The notes beneath the pieces are model-generated. The model was not told the DNA's origin. It was given only the letters and a program-made list of their open reading frames with translations, and ran no database searches. From Flavobacterium saliperosum (GTDB lineage: Bacteria; Bacteroidota; Bacteroidia; Flavobacteriales; Flavobacteriaceae): DNA of 64,000 nt. Each line of letters starts with the position of its first letter. Positions within the stretch are counted from its first letter, which is position 1. Positions 17,186 through 25,664 of the stretch are shown here, in pieces. The DNA lies in NCBI RefSeq assembly GCF_900100625.1, contig NZ_FMTY01000005.1, forward strand, positions 62,001-126,000, given 5' to 3'. A program made the translations under genes and the position numbers.

Positions 17186-17312
17186 TTACTTACTGAGTTT
17201 CTTAGTCGCTGAGAGGTTCGGTAACTATATAACTAAACAACTCAGCGACTCAGTAACTCAGAAACTCCAAGAAACTTTGTAACTTAGCGACTCAGTAACT
17301 CAGAAACTATAA
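17186..17312. repeat. CTCAG-rich tandem and inverted repeat before bcp
   Basis: CAGCGACTCAGTAACTCAGA occurs from about 17241 and a near copy, TTAGCGACTCAGTAACTCAG, from about 17283, directly before the bcp start. An inverted copy (CTGAGTTTCTTAGTCGCTGA) lies at 17193-17213, so a long hairpin is possible. Built of units of about 7-9 bases. Confidence 0.65.
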
Positions 17313-17314
17313 AA

Positions 17315-17767
17315 ATGACAACATTAAAAAAAGGGGATCAAGCGCCCAATTTTTCAGGAGTGGATCAGGATGGAAAACTACATTCTTTAACAGATTACGT
17401 TGGTAAAAAGTTAGTAGTCTTTTTTTATCCGAAAGCCAATACGCCGGGTTGTACTGCAGAAGCATGTGATTTAAGAGATAATTTCGAACGTTTTCAGGCC
17501 AATAATTACGCTTTGTTGGGGGTTAGTGCCGACAGTCAGAAAGCACAAGGTAAATTTAAGGATAAATTCGAGTTTCCGTTTCCGCTTTTGGCCGATGAAG
17601 ATAGAAAAGTAATCGAAGCTTTTGGGGTTTGGGGACCGAAGAAATTTATGGGCAGGGAATACGATGGGATTCACAGAACCACTTTTGTAATAGATGAAAA
17701 AGGAATTATTGAAGACGTGATTTCGGATGTAAAAACCAAAGCGCATGCCGCTCAGATATTGGGTTAG
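17315..17767 (+). CDS. bcp: Thioredoxin-dependent peroxiredoxin (BCP/PrxQ type)
   Basis: A 150-residue cytoplasmic peroxidase that reduces H2O2 and alkyl hydroperoxides using thioredoxin. FYPKANTPGCTAEACDLRD holds the peroxidatic cysteine C46 and the likely resolving cysteine C51 five residues later, the typical BCP arrangement. The C-terminal part (GREYDGIHRTTFVIDEKG) has the conserved arginine region. It stands alone, preceded by the CTCAG repeat and followed by a terminator. Start ATG at 17315 gives the family's usual MTTLKKGDQAPNF. Confidence 0.95.
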   Translation: MTTLKKGDQAPNFSGVDQDGKLHSLTDYVGKKLVVFFYPKANTPGCTAEACDLRDNFERFQANNYALLGVSADSQKAQGKFKDKFEFPFPLLADEDRKVIEAFGVWGPKKFMGREYDGIHRTTFVIDEKGIIEDVISDVKTKAHAAQILG

Positions 17768-17800
17768 TGCTCATTATTTTGGTAATAGAAGTTAGAGATA

Positions 17801-17842
17801 AAAAAAGAGTTAGACGGAATATATTTCATCTAACTCTTTTTT
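17801..17842. terminator. Terminator between bcp and the 490-residue gene
   Basis: AAAAAGAGTTAGA and TCTAACTCTTTTT pair around a 14-nt loop. It has A and T runs on both sides and lies between convergent genes. Confidence 0.85.
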
Positions 17843-17875
17843 ATAATGTGCAAACAGCTAACTGATTACTGCCTG

Positions 17876-19348
17876 CTATTTTGGTTGTTCTTCCAGTAAT
17901 TTTTTTTCGTCGTAACCAAAAAGATGGTTTTTCTTGATAAGTTCGGCGATACCACCCGGAAGCATGTCTTCCCAGCCTTTTTTGCCTTTACTGATCATTT
18001 TCAGCACTTCACGGGAGAAAATTTTAAGGTGATCTTTGTCGAAATCGGTAATGTCAATCACTTTTCCGTTGTAAGCAAAGAATTTATACAACTCTTTCAT
18101 ACGAGGATGGACCTTAAGGTTTTGTGAGTTGATGATTTGTCCGTCTTCACTTTCCATCGGATACAAGAACACTTTTAAATCGCGGTAGAATAATTTACCG
18201 AAAGCTTCCAGGATTCCACCGCTCAAATGGCGATAGTATTTTTCGTCGAAAATATCAATCAGATTGCTCACACCCATGGCTAATCCCATTCTGGCTTTGG
18301 TATATTCAGAGAAGTATTCTACTACTTTGTAGTATTCCTGGAAATTGGAAATCATCACGGTTTGCCCTAAGGAACAAAGCAATTCCGCTCGGTCCATAAA
18401 ATCAAGTTCGTCGATTTCTCCTTCGGAACGCAAATTGGATAAGGTGATTTCGAAAACAACCAGCGCATTTTCTTTCTCTACTTTCTTTTCCTGAAGGAAC
18501 ATTTCCAGTGATTTCTCATACATGTCCATATTCACTTTGGTAACCGGTCGGAAACTTCCACGCAAGGCCAAAATGTTTTTCTTGTATAAAATAGCTGCCG
18601 GAAGTACGTTTTTCCCGTCAGGACCAAACATAACCGCATCGGTCATTCCGTTTTTAACCAACTGTAAACTCATCAATCGGTTGTCTACATCTTTAAAACG
18701 CGGACCGGAGAAATTGATGGTGTCGATTTCCAATTGGTCTTTGTCCAGATGGTCGTACAAATAACGCAACAGTTTTTTAGGATCGTTGTATTTGTAAAAC
18801 GCCCCGTAAATTAAGTTAACACCCAGTATTCCAAGTGTTTCCTGCTGTAATTTGGAGTCGTTTTCTTTGAAACGGATATGTAGAATGATTTCGTTGTATT
18901 CTTCACCCGGTTCTACCTGAAAATTAATTCCCACCCAGCCGTGACCTTTGAATTGTTTGGCAAAGTCGATGGTTGCTACGGTATTGGCGTAACTGAAATA
19001 TATTTTATCGGGATGTTTTTCGCGATCCAGACGCTCTTCAATCAAACGGGTTTCATGAGTAAGCATTTTTCTGAGACGACTTTCGGTAACATAACGACCG
19101 TCATCTTCAACACCATAAATAGCATCACTGAAATCTTTATCATAAGCCGACATTGCTTTTGCAATAGTTCCCGAAGACCCCCCGGTACGGAAAAAATGTC
19201 TTACCGTTTCCTGGCCTGCACCAATCTCTGCAAAAGTTCCGTAGATATTTTTGTTCAGGTTTATTCGTAGTGCTTTGTCTGCTATAGCGGGTATAACTTC
19301 AATCTCGCGATCTCCTTTTAATTTGATTTCGCTTCCTATATTCTTCAT
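17876..19348 (-). CDS. Conserved 490-residue protein of unknown function
   Basis: No signal peptide or membrane helix. Notable stretches: GTFAEIGAGQETVRHFFRTG near residues 37-56, SSGTIAKAMSAYDKDFSDAIYG, and AILYKKNILALRGSFRPVTKVN near 250-275. I recall labels such as nicotinate-nucleotide adenylyltransferase or TonB-dependent receptor on close relatives; neither is supported here, since there is no HxGH nucleotidyltransferase motif and no barrel or signal peptide. It has its own -7 box TAACTTTG (19373-19366), divergent from the MBL gene. Conserved long cytoplasmic protein, role open. Confidence 0.6.
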   Translation of the reverse strand: MKNIGSEIKLKGDREIEVIPAIADKALRINLNKNIYGTFAEIGAGQETVRHFFRTGGSSGTIAKAMSAYDKDFSDAIYGVEDDGRYVTESRLRKMLTHETRLIEERLDREKHPDKIYFSYANTVATIDFAKQFKGHGWVGINFQVEPGEEYNEIILHIRFKENDSKLQQETLGILGVNLIYGAFYKYNDPKKLLRYLYDHLDKDQLEIDTINFSGPRFKDVDNRLMSLQLVKNGMTDAVMFGPDGKNVLPAAILYKKNILALRGSFRPVTKVNMDMYEKSLEMFLQEKKVEKENALVVFEITLSNLRSEGEIDELDFMDRAELLCSLGQTVMISNFQEYYKVVEYFSEYTKARMGLAMGVSNLIDIFDEKYYRHLSGGILEAFGKLFYRDLKVFLYPMESEDGQIINSQNLKVHPRMKELYKFFAYNGKVIDITDFDKDHLKIFSREVLKMISKGKKGWEDMLPGGIAELIKKNHLFGYDEKKLLEEQPK

Positions 19349-19365
19349 AATTCCGTTTATATTGA

Positions 19366-19416
19366 CAAAGTTAACAAAATAGCTATTTTTACAAAAGATA
19401 AATAATCCTATTTTTG
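19366..19416. promoter_or_regulatory. Divergent promoters of the 490-residue gene and the MBL gene
   Basis: Minus strand: TTTG, an 18-base spacer, then TAACTTTG (19373-19366). Plus strand: TATTTTTG (19409-19416), 17 bases before the TTG start at 19434. Both match TAnnTTTG. Confidence 0.5.
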
Positions 19417-19433
19417 TAAAAAACCATACAATT

Positions 19434-20198
19434 TTGAAAGTATATTTTTTAGGAACCGGAACTTCGCAGGGAATTCCCGTAATCGGAAGCCATCATTCGG
19501 TCTGTTTGAGTAACGATTTTAAAGACAAGCGTTTGCGGGTTTCCATTTGGATTCACTGGGAGAAACACTCTTTTGTGGTGGATTGCGGTCCCGATTTCCG
19601 TCAGCAGATGTTGGCTGCCAATTGCCATGATTTGGACGGAATTCTGTTTACACATGAACATGCCGATCATACCGCCGGTTTGGACGACATACGTCCTTAT
19701 AATTTCAGAAAAGGCGCTTTACCGATTTTTGCTCACGAAAGAGTACTTAAAAGTTTAAAAAAACGTTTTGATTATATCTTCGAAACTGAAAATCGATATC
19801 CGGGAGCACCTTCGGTAGCCATAAATGAAATTGAGAATGACAGGCCTTTCGCAATTGGAAACAAAACAGCCGTTCCGATATCCGTTTGGCATGGCAATCT
19901 GCAGGTTTTCGGTTTCAGAATAGACGATTTCGCCTATCTGACCGATGTGAAAACCGTTGAAGAACCGGAAATCGAGAAGCTGAAAGGGGTTAAGGTGTTG
20001 GTTGTCAATGCGCTTAGGGAAGAACCGCATGCCACACATTTTAATTTGCAGGAAGCCTTGGATTTTATAGCTTTGATACAACCTGAAAGAGCCTATTTAA
20101 CCCATATTAGCCACCTTTTGGGATTCCATAAAGAAGTCGAAAAAAAATTGCCGAAGAACGTGTTTTTGGCTTATGATAACTTAGAAATTACCATTTAA
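19434..20198 (+). CDS. MBL-fold metal-dependent hydrolase (PhnP/RNase Z-like)
   Basis: A 254-residue metallo-beta-lactamase-fold protein. MKVYFLGTGTSQGIPVIG begins the fold and FTHEHADHTAGLDD (HEHADH at 74-79) is the two-metal site; later histidines WHGN and HISH fit the remaining ligands. Related to PhnP-type phosphodiesterases. The start is a TTG (19434): the family's first strand begins exactly there, no in-frame ATG precedes it, and a -7 box lies 17 bases upstream. The following gene starts one base after its stop, so both are co-transcribed. Substrate unknown. Confidence 0.85.
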   Translation: MKVYFLGTGTSQGIPVIGSHHSVCLSNDFKDKRLRVSIWIHWEKHSFVVDCGPDFRQQMLAANCHDLDGILFTHEHADHTAGLDDIRPYNFRKGALPIFAHERVLKSLKKRFDYIFETENRYPGAPSVAINEIENDRPFAIGNKTAVPISVWHGNLQVFGFRIDDFAYLTDVKTVEEPEIEKLKGVKVLVVNALREEPHATHFNLQEALDFIALIQPERAYLTHISHLLGFHKEVEKKLPKNVFLAYDNLEITI

Positions 20199-20199
20199 A

Positions 20200-20703
20200 A
20201 TGAAGAAAGCAGTATTGTATTTATTTATTCTGTCCCTGTTGTTCAATGTGTTTCAGTACATGAATTCAACTAAAATCCTGAAAACGCAAAGCAAGGAAAT
20301 CGAGAATGCCAAAGCGAAAATAAAAGCCGTAAGGGATTCGTCCGATATCGTTTACAACCAGATGCTGGATGCGAATTATTTCTCTTTGGAGATGAATGAC
20401 GAATCCATAAACTATCTTGAAGATTACAGTATTCCGGAATTATCGGAGAAAATAAAAAATGAATTGTTGGCATTAAACGACAGTCCGAAAGGAAATCCGT
20501 TAATTCCATACGATCCCATTGACGGAAATAAATTCATTATCAACAAGATAAAAATAATCAATCACCGTTGGATAATTGCCGATATTTATTCTGGAACGCT
20601 GAGAGGTGAAATTCTGATAAAATATTTTGTCAACGAAAATAAGCCTACGGATTTTGAAACCATAGAAACGATTTTGTTTCCCAAAGTAAAAAATGTACAA
20701 TAA
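20200..20703 (+). CDS. Membrane-anchored protein of unknown function
   Basis: A 167-residue protein. A single N-terminal hydrophobic helix (KKAVLYLFILSLLFNVFQYM) acts as anchor or signal, followed by a short coiled-coil-like stretch (KILKTQSKEIENAKAKIKAV) and a soluble domain ending in IETILFPKVKNVQ. It follows the MBL gene by one base. I do not recognise a family. Confidence 0.6.
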   Translation: MKKAVLYLFILSLLFNVFQYMNSTKILKTQSKEIENAKAKIKAVRDSSDIVYNQMLDANYFSLEMNDESINYLEDYSIPELSEKIKNELLALNDSPKGNPLIPYDPIDGNKFIINKIKIINHRWIIADIYSGTLRGEILIKYFVNENKPTDFETIETILFPKVKNVQ

Positions 20704-20752
20704 AAATGTAGTAATTTTAGTTTTTATTGTCTGACTTAACAATAACCACCAC

Positions 20753-21256
20753 ATGAAAATAATTGTACATAGTATTTTGGCAGTTTTGTTGCTGACCTCC
20801 TGCGATTTTATCCTCAAAGATCATTCGACTGATGATGCCGTTGTGGTAGATCAGAAGCCTGTTGTGTTGGGAAATGATAAAGATGATAAGGGGTGTGTTG
20901 CATCGGCTGGTTACATGTGGTCCGAAACCCGTAAAGGCTGTATTCGTGTGTTTGAAGAGGGATTCCGATTGACGCCCTACAGAAGTCAGGCCGATTCAGT
21001 AGATGTAGATGGAGAGCTGGTTACCCTTAATGCTTACGTTGTTTTCAGTGAAGACAAAGCGGTAGCCGAATTGTTTTTACCAAACGCCAAGAAATCATTG
21101 TTATTGAAACGAGAAAGTGAAGGAAAACCTTATGTGCAATCCGATTGGATGCTGGAAGCCTGGAAAGGATATGTGCTGAAGAAAGGCAATCAGATAGAGT
21201 TTGTTTCGGCTGTTGCCGTAGAAAAAAAGATAATTGGCAGCGATGTTGGCGAATAA
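20753..21256 (+). CDS. Lipoprotein of unknown function
   Basis: A 167-residue protein with a lipoprotein signal: MKIIVHSILAVLLLTSCDF, lipobox LTSC. The mature part contains VASAGYMWSETRKGCIRVFE with two cysteines that may pair, then strands such as VVFSEDKAVAELFLPNAKKS. No known family recognised. It lies 49 bases after the preceding gene and may belong to the same unit. Confidence 0.65.
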   Translation: MKIIVHSILAVLLLTSCDFILKDHSTDDAVVVDQKPVVLGNDKDDKGCVASAGYMWSETRKGCIRVFEEGFRLTPYRSQADSVDVDGELVTLNAYVVFSEDKAVAELFLPNAKKSLLLKRESEGKPYVQSDWMLEAWKGYVLKKGNQIEFVSAVAVEKKIIGSDVGE

Positions 21257-21262
21257 AAAAAT

Positions 21263-21319
21263 AACCGCAGATTTAAGGATTACCGCAGATAAATCTGTGT
21301 GAATCATTAAATCTGCGGC
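21263..21319. repeat. GCAGATT palindromic intergenic repeat, copy C
   Basis: ACCGCAGATTTAAGGATT, a second ACCGCAGAT, and inverted AAATCTGTGTG and AAATCTGCGG. A rearranged member of the family at 10583 and 16342. It sits between convergent genes and could double as a transcription end. Confidence 0.65.
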
Positions 21320-21378
21320 GAAATAAATTCACATTTTACAGATTAAAATATACAAAATCAATTCAAGTAAATGATTGT

Positions 21379-22023
21379 TTATTGTACCAACCAGTTCTTA
21401 AAATCATAAAAATTCTGAGGAGCCACACCGTGACCGACAGGATATTCTTTATAAACCACATCCAATCCTAAATTCTTCAAAAACTCAGGAGCTTTTCTAG
21501 CCCAGTCTACCGGAATTACCTGATCTGCTGTTCCATGGGAAATAAAGAATTTCAGGTTGCTGATGTTGTTGCTCTGATAGTTTTCTTTTACGATGTCCAA
21601 ATTCAGATAACCGCTTAAAGCCACCACCCGCTGTACTTTTTCAGGATAGGAAAGCGCTACCGAATAACTCAGAATGGAACCCTGACTGAAACCAATCAGT
21701 GTAACGTTATTAGCGTCAATCGGATAATTTGCTATCAATTCGTCGATGAATGTTGCAATTAAATCACGGGATTCCCGGGCTTCATCATTATCGGAGAATT
21801 TGTTTTCATCGGTGTCAAAATGAATGGCATACCATGCGTTACCATAAGGCGGAAGCGGGTAGGGCGCACGAGCCGAAATCACAAAGTACTCGTCCGGTAA
21901 TTCCTGTGCGAAGGAGAATAAATCTTCTTCATTGCTGCCATAACCGTGCAATAGTAACAGCAACGGATTTTTTTCTTTTTTTACTTTCGGTTCTCTAACG
22001 AGATGGTATAAGGATAAATTCAT
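21379..22023 (-). CDS. Alpha/beta hydrolase (phospholipase/carboxylesterase type)
   Basis: A 214-residue cytoplasmic esterase-like protein. Motifs: LLLLHGYGSNEEDL (oxyanion loop), IGFSQGSILS with nucleophile S113, SHGTADQVIPV with D167, and GHGVAPQN with H198, the full catalytic triad of the carboxylesterase/thioesterase group (COG0400). Likely cleaves short acyl or thioester substrates. It is directly followed downstream on the same strand by no gene and is preceded by the DUF4870-like gene with a 1-base gap, so it is the last gene of a four-gene minus-strand unit starting at the BatA gene. Confidence 0.85.
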   Translation of the reverse strand: MNLSLYHLVREPKVKKEKNPLLLLLHGYGSNEEDLFSFAQELPDEYFVISARAPYPLPPYGNAWYAIHFDTDENKFSDNDEARESRDLIATFIDELIANYPIDANNVTLIGFSQGSILSYSVALSYPEKVQRVVALSGYLNLDIVKENYQSNNISNLKFFISHGTADQVIPVDWARKAPEFLKNLGLDVVYKEYPVGHGVAPQNFYDFKNWLVQ

Positions 22024-22024
22024 G

Positions 22025-22354
22025 TTATGCTAAATTTTTAAACCATTTCTGGAAATGTTCTCCCAAAAGCGGAATCACTTTCATTTCGCCCTGAACGGCT
22101 CCGATAAATCCATAAACCCATAAAACAAAGATGAATACATAGAAACTGGAAGAAACCATCCAGCTGTCGAAATAACCAATAAAATAGGCTAAGATGTAGA
22201 ACGTAATGTTAATTCCGAAGGCCTGACGGATATGAAAACCCGCAAACGAATTTTTAGGTTCCATGTTCATGAAAATGGCGATGATACTTCCTAAAATGGT
22301 GAAATAACTAATTATGGCAGTAGTTTTTCCTTCTTGTACCGAATTTTTTTCCAT
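22025..22354 (-). CDS. Small membrane protein, DUF4870/Tic20-like
   Basis: A 109-residue protein with about three hydrophobic helices: AIISYFTILGSIIAIFMN, FGINITFYILAYFIGYF and FYVFIFVLWVYGFIGAV. The segment PKNSFAGFHIRQAFGINI has the F-HxRQ pattern I associate with DUF4870/Tic20-like proteins. Role unknown. It sits between the dihydroorotase-like gene (4-base gap) and the hydrolase gene (1-base gap), clearly in one operon. Confidence 0.65.
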   Translation of the reverse strand: MEKNSVQEGKTTAIISYFTILGSIIAIFMNMEPKNSFAGFHIRQAFGINITFYILAYFIGYFDSWMVSSSFYVFIFVLWVYGFIGAVQGEMKVIPLLGEHFQKWFKNLA

Positions 22355-22358
22355 GACG

Positions 22359-23612
22359 TTAGTTTAAAATTAATTGTTTGTTATTGTAGATACCATAAGC
22401 TTTTCCTTTCATCGGTTGTCCCAAAAAAGCCGAGTTTTTCGATTTTGAAAGGATGTTTTCTTTGCTGAATTCCCAGTTCCCTTCTGTTGTGAATAACGTT
22501 AATGAAGCTGCATTTCCTTCTTTAATCGTTTGCTTTTCAATTCCGAATACGTTCTTGCCGTTGGTTAATTTTTCAACGATGATTTCCAAAGGGAGCACTG
22601 TTTGTAAGGCTCCGAAAGCGCTTTCCAGTCCGATAGTCCCATTTTTGGCATTGTCGAATTCCATTTTCTTATGTTCGATATCCAACGGATTATGGTCGGA
22701 AGTAATCATGTCGATTGTTCCGTTCAGAACGCCTTCAATCAACGCTTTTCTGTGATTTTCATCACGTAAAGGCGGTGTCACTTTATATCTAGTGTCGAAT
22801 CCGGTTAAAACTTCGTCGGTCAACACTAAATTATGAACGGCAACGCTGCAGGTTACTTTTAATCCTTTAGCTTTCGCCGCTTTAATCAATTCCACCGATT
22901 TTGCCGAAGAAATCGTCGGAATGTACATTTTTCCACCGGTATATTCCAGTAAAAACAGGTTTCTCGCGATTTCCAATTCTTCAGCCAAAGCCGGAATTCC
23001 TTTTAATCCCATGCGCGTGCTTACCAAACCTTCATGCACCACGCCGCTTCCTTTGATGGTTTTGTCCTGGCAATACGCAATCACCAATCCGTCAAAATCC
23101 TGAACATACTGCAATCCGATTTTCAAAAGGTTCGCGTTATCGGAATTCTTATTATAATCTCCGAAAGCGATCGCTCCGGCGTTTTTCATGTCAAACATTT
23201 CGGCTAAATCGTTGCCTTCGCTGTTTTTGGTAAACGCGCCAATCGGGTGCAATTGCGTGGCAAAACCGTTGGCTTTGTTCAGAACAAAACTCACTTGCGA
23301 CTGGTTGTCGATTACCGGAAGGGAATTCGGTTGTAAGGCCACGTTGGTGAAACCGCTTTTTGCTGCGGTTGTCAATCCGTTTGCAATAGTTTCACGGTCT
23401 TCAAATCCCGGTTCGCCAAAGGAAACCGATGCATCAAACCAACCTTGGGAAACGTGAAGGTTTTCCAGTTCAACAACGGGAAAATTTTCTTCATTGGTAA
23501 GATTCGTACCGATTTTGGTTATGATGCCGTCGATAATTTTAATGTCGGCTTTCTGGTTGTGGAAAGCACTTTCGGTATCGATGATAGTTGTGTTTTTTAA
23601 AATTACGTTCAT
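22359..23612 (-). CDS. Dihydroorotase-like protein, probably non-catalytic
   Basis: A 417-residue amidohydrolase-superfamily protein resembling class I dihydroorotase (pyrimidine synthesis). The usual metal motif D-x-H-V-H-L-R-E-P-G reads DASVSFGEPG at residues 60-69: both histidines are serine (S62, S64) and the substrate arginine is glycine (G66). MPNT is LQPNSLP, the distal motif reads TSDHNPLDIEHK. So the binuclear zinc site is not intact. Known: non-catalytic DHOase homologs (PyrC') exist that pair with aspartate transcarbamoylase. The ATG at 23612 overlaps the BatA gene stop (ATGA), so it is translationally coupled; the frame extends 23 codons upstream but that stretch lies inside the BatA gene. 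Confidence 0.8.
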   Translation of the reverse strand: MNVILKNTTIIDTESAFHNQKADIKIIDGIITKIGTNLTNEENFPVVELENLHVSQGWFDASVSFGEPGFEDRETIANGLTTAAKSGFTNVALQPNSLPVIDNQSQVSFVLNKANGFATQLHPIGAFTKNSEGNDLAEMFDMKNAGAIAFGDYNKNSDNANLLKIGLQYVQDFDGLVIAYCQDKTIKGSGVVHEGLVSTRMGLKGIPALAEELEIARNLFLLEYTGGKMYIPTISSAKSVELIKAAKAKGLKVTCSVAVHNLVLTDEVLTGFDTRYKVTPPLRDENHRKALIEGVLNGTIDMITSDHNPLDIEHKKMEFDNAKNGTIGLESAFGALQTVLPLEIIVEKLTNGKNVFGIEKQTIKEGNAASLTLFTTEGNWEFSKENILSKSKNSAFLGQPMKGKAYGIYNNKQLILN

Positions 23613-25537
23613 TTTACGAATTTTTGGATCAGTAGTTCGAGTAATAAAAATAGTAGTGTTGCAATTATAAAATATTTCCAAACTTCGTTGCCGGTTCGTG
23701 TCGAATGAATGTCGTTGAAAACCGCTTCCACCGAAGTTACGGAAGTAAAATTATCAAATAAATTGTCGTTTATCAGGCTCAAATCGCTTTCGGTTCGGGC
23801 GTGATTGAAACTGATGTTTTTCAGCACGTCTTTGTTCTTCATCACCGAAAAATTACCCGATTGTTCCGGATAATCCCCAAAAGCCAATTTGATTTTGTTG
23901 TTCAGAATCTGTTGCATCGGAATGAAATCGGACTGCTTATTTGCTATGGTAACCACTTCATCTTTCGATAACAAAACATCCAAAACCAAATTTTGATTTT
24001 CTCCGATAGTGTAGGCTGAAATTCCGGATTTCTGATTGTTTTGTGCCATGTTATAAAACGTAGGAACAATTAAAGGCGAATTCTGGAAGTTGCTGTTGGT
24101 TTTGTTTATCGGTGCCGAAAAAATATAAAGGTTTCCGATTTTGTTGGTTGTTGAACCTAAGAAAAAGGATTGGTCGGCATAACTTAAAACGGGAGAAATA
24201 TTCCCACTCGTACTGAAAGCCGTGCTGACTTTCGGATACTGGAAATTATCGGTTTTCTTTTCAAAAACGGTTTGGTATAATGGGTGACCGAACGCAATTT
24301 TCGTAATCTGTTTTTCCTGATTTTGAAGTGAACCGAATTTAATTCCACTGAAATTGGTTAAAAAGGAGTTCACGTTTTGAGCCGAACTTTCCGCAGACGG
24401 AATCAGAACTACATTACCACCTTTTTCATAAAACGCTTTTAACGTAGTGGTTAGTGCTTGCGGAATGTCTTTGATTTCGTTCAGCACAATGGCGTCTTGT
24501 TTTTCAATGGCGTTGTAATCTAAACCGCTGAGTTCTGTTGTAGTGAAATTGAATTCTTCCGAAGTGTAAATTCGGGATAAAAAGTTGTTTTTCTGGTTTT
24601 CGCCGATGACAATCACATTCGATTTTTCCGGTTTGGAAATGCTGAAATAATAGGAGTTGTCGTAGTTCAGACTATTGTCTTCAATGGAAACATAGCCGTG
24701 GAAATCTTTTTTCGGTAAATTAAACTGAACCGATTTTTTATTGTTTTTCAGTTTTACGACTGTTTTGGCCACCAGATTTTTTCCGTTGAAAACCGACATC
24801 GGAATATCATTTTCAATAGTGCCAAAACCATTCACGTCGACTTTAATTTCATAAAACGTTTCCGATTGACCGCTTATGGAAACCGCCTCAATACTCACAT
24901 TGGTTTTATTTTCGGCTTTCGGAATCCAATAATAAACCGGTGAATTTTCATCCAGTTTTTCAATGCTTTTCGATTGCGAATTCACAGCATCGGTAATGAT
25001 GAAAATGTCTTTCGGAGTATTGTGTTTTTTAGTGTCGATTTTGGTCAGCAGAAAGTCCAAATGAAACGGAGTCGCGCTGTATTGCAGGTTTTGCAGGTCT
25101 TTCTGAATCGATTTGATATCGGTATCCCAGAAGGTTTCGGTATTGGTTACCAACGAAAAAAGCTGGTTGTCCGGAGTATTCTCCAATAATTCCTGTACAG
25201 CACGTTTTAACAATTCACCACGGTTGCCTTTGGCCTGCATCGAAAAGGAATTGTCAAGTATAATAACCATTTCGTTGCCGCTGTTCTGACTGTCTTTGGC
25301 TTTAAAAAAAGGTTGGGCAAAAGCAATAATCAGACACGCTAATAAAAGCAATCGGGTAGCCAACAATAACCATTTTTTGATTTTGGAACTCTTTCGGGTT
25401 TGAATGCTGAGTTCTTTCAGGAAGCGAACATTGGTGAAATATTCGGTCTTAAAGCGTCGTAACTGAAACAAATGCACCAAAATTGGTATCACCAATAGAA
25501 AAAGGAAATACAGAATTTCGGGATGTTTAAATTGCAT
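23609..25537 (-). CDS. BatA/von Willebrand A-domain membrane protein
   Basis: A 642-residue protein. BatA-type N-terminus: a helix (ILYFLFLLVIPILVHLF), a short basic loop, a second helix (WLLLATRLLLLACLIIAFA), then the vWA domain beginning MVIILDNSFSMQAKG with the D-x-S-x-S MIDAS motif. A C-terminal helix (YFIIATLLFLLLELLIQ) closes it. The middle resembles the glutamine-amidotransferase-like domain of this family (KAFYEKGGNVVLIPS). Known in Bacteroidota as a conserved envelope protein of unknown role. First gene of a four-gene unit; -7 box TATCTTTG at 25562-25555. Confidence 0.78.
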   Translation of the reverse strand: MQFKHPEILYFLFLLVIPILVHLFQLRRFKTEYFTNVRFLKELSIQTRKSSKIKKWLLLATRLLLLACLIIAFAQPFFKAKDSQNSGNEMVIILDNSFSMQAKGNRGELLKRAVQELLENTPDNQLFSLVTNTETFWDTDIKSIQKDLQNLQYSATPFHLDFLLTKIDTKKHNTPKDIFIITDAVNSQSKSIEKLDENSPVYYWIPKAENKTNVSIEAVSISGQSETFYEIKVDVNGFGTIENDIPMSVFNGKNLVAKTVVKLKNNKKSVQFNLPKKDFHGYVSIEDNSLNYDNSYYFSISKPEKSNVIVIGENQKNNFLSRIYTSEEFNFTTTELSGLDYNAIEKQDAIVLNEIKDIPQALTTTLKAFYEKGGNVVLIPSAESSAQNVNSFLTNFSGIKFGSLQNQEKQITKIAFGHPLYQTVFEKKTDNFQYPKVSTAFSTSGNISPVLSYADQSFFLGSTTNKIGNLYIFSAPINKTNSNFQNSPLIVPTFYNMAQNNQKSGISAYTIGENQNLVLDVLLSKDEVVTIANKQSDFIPMQQILNNKIKLAFGDYPEQSGNFSVMKNKDVLKNISFNHARTESDLSLINDNLFDNFTSVTSVEAVFNDIHSTRTGNEVWKYFIIATLLFLLLELLIQKFVK

Positions 25538-25554
25538 TTATTTTAAAGATTTTT

Positions 25555-25562
25555 CAAAGATA
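25555..25562 (-). promoter_or_regulatory. TAnnTTTG -7 element of the BatA operon
   Basis: TATCTTTG on the minus strand, 17 bases before the ATG at 25537. Confidence 0.45.
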
Positions 25563-25567
25563 ATTAA

Positions 25568-25664
25568 AATTAGAGTAATTAGTAAAAAGTTGTTAGTAAT
25601 TAGTGAATATCTACAATAGAAAAAAAAAACTAATTACTAATACCTAGCCACTAATCCCTAATTT
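25568..25664. repeat. Short-period TAATTAGTA intergenic repeat
   Basis: GAGTAATTAGTAAAAAGTTG and GTTAGTAATTAGTGAA on one side, and inverted AACTAATTACTAATACCTAG and CCACTAATCCCTAATTTCTA on the other, separated by an A run. It fills the gap between the helicase and the BatA gene and can fold as an imperfect hairpin. Confidence 0.55.

Noticed and set aside
17876..19348. Nicotinate-nucleotide adenylyltransferase or TonB-dependent receptor as a name
   Set aside because: No HxGH motif and no signal peptide or barrel.
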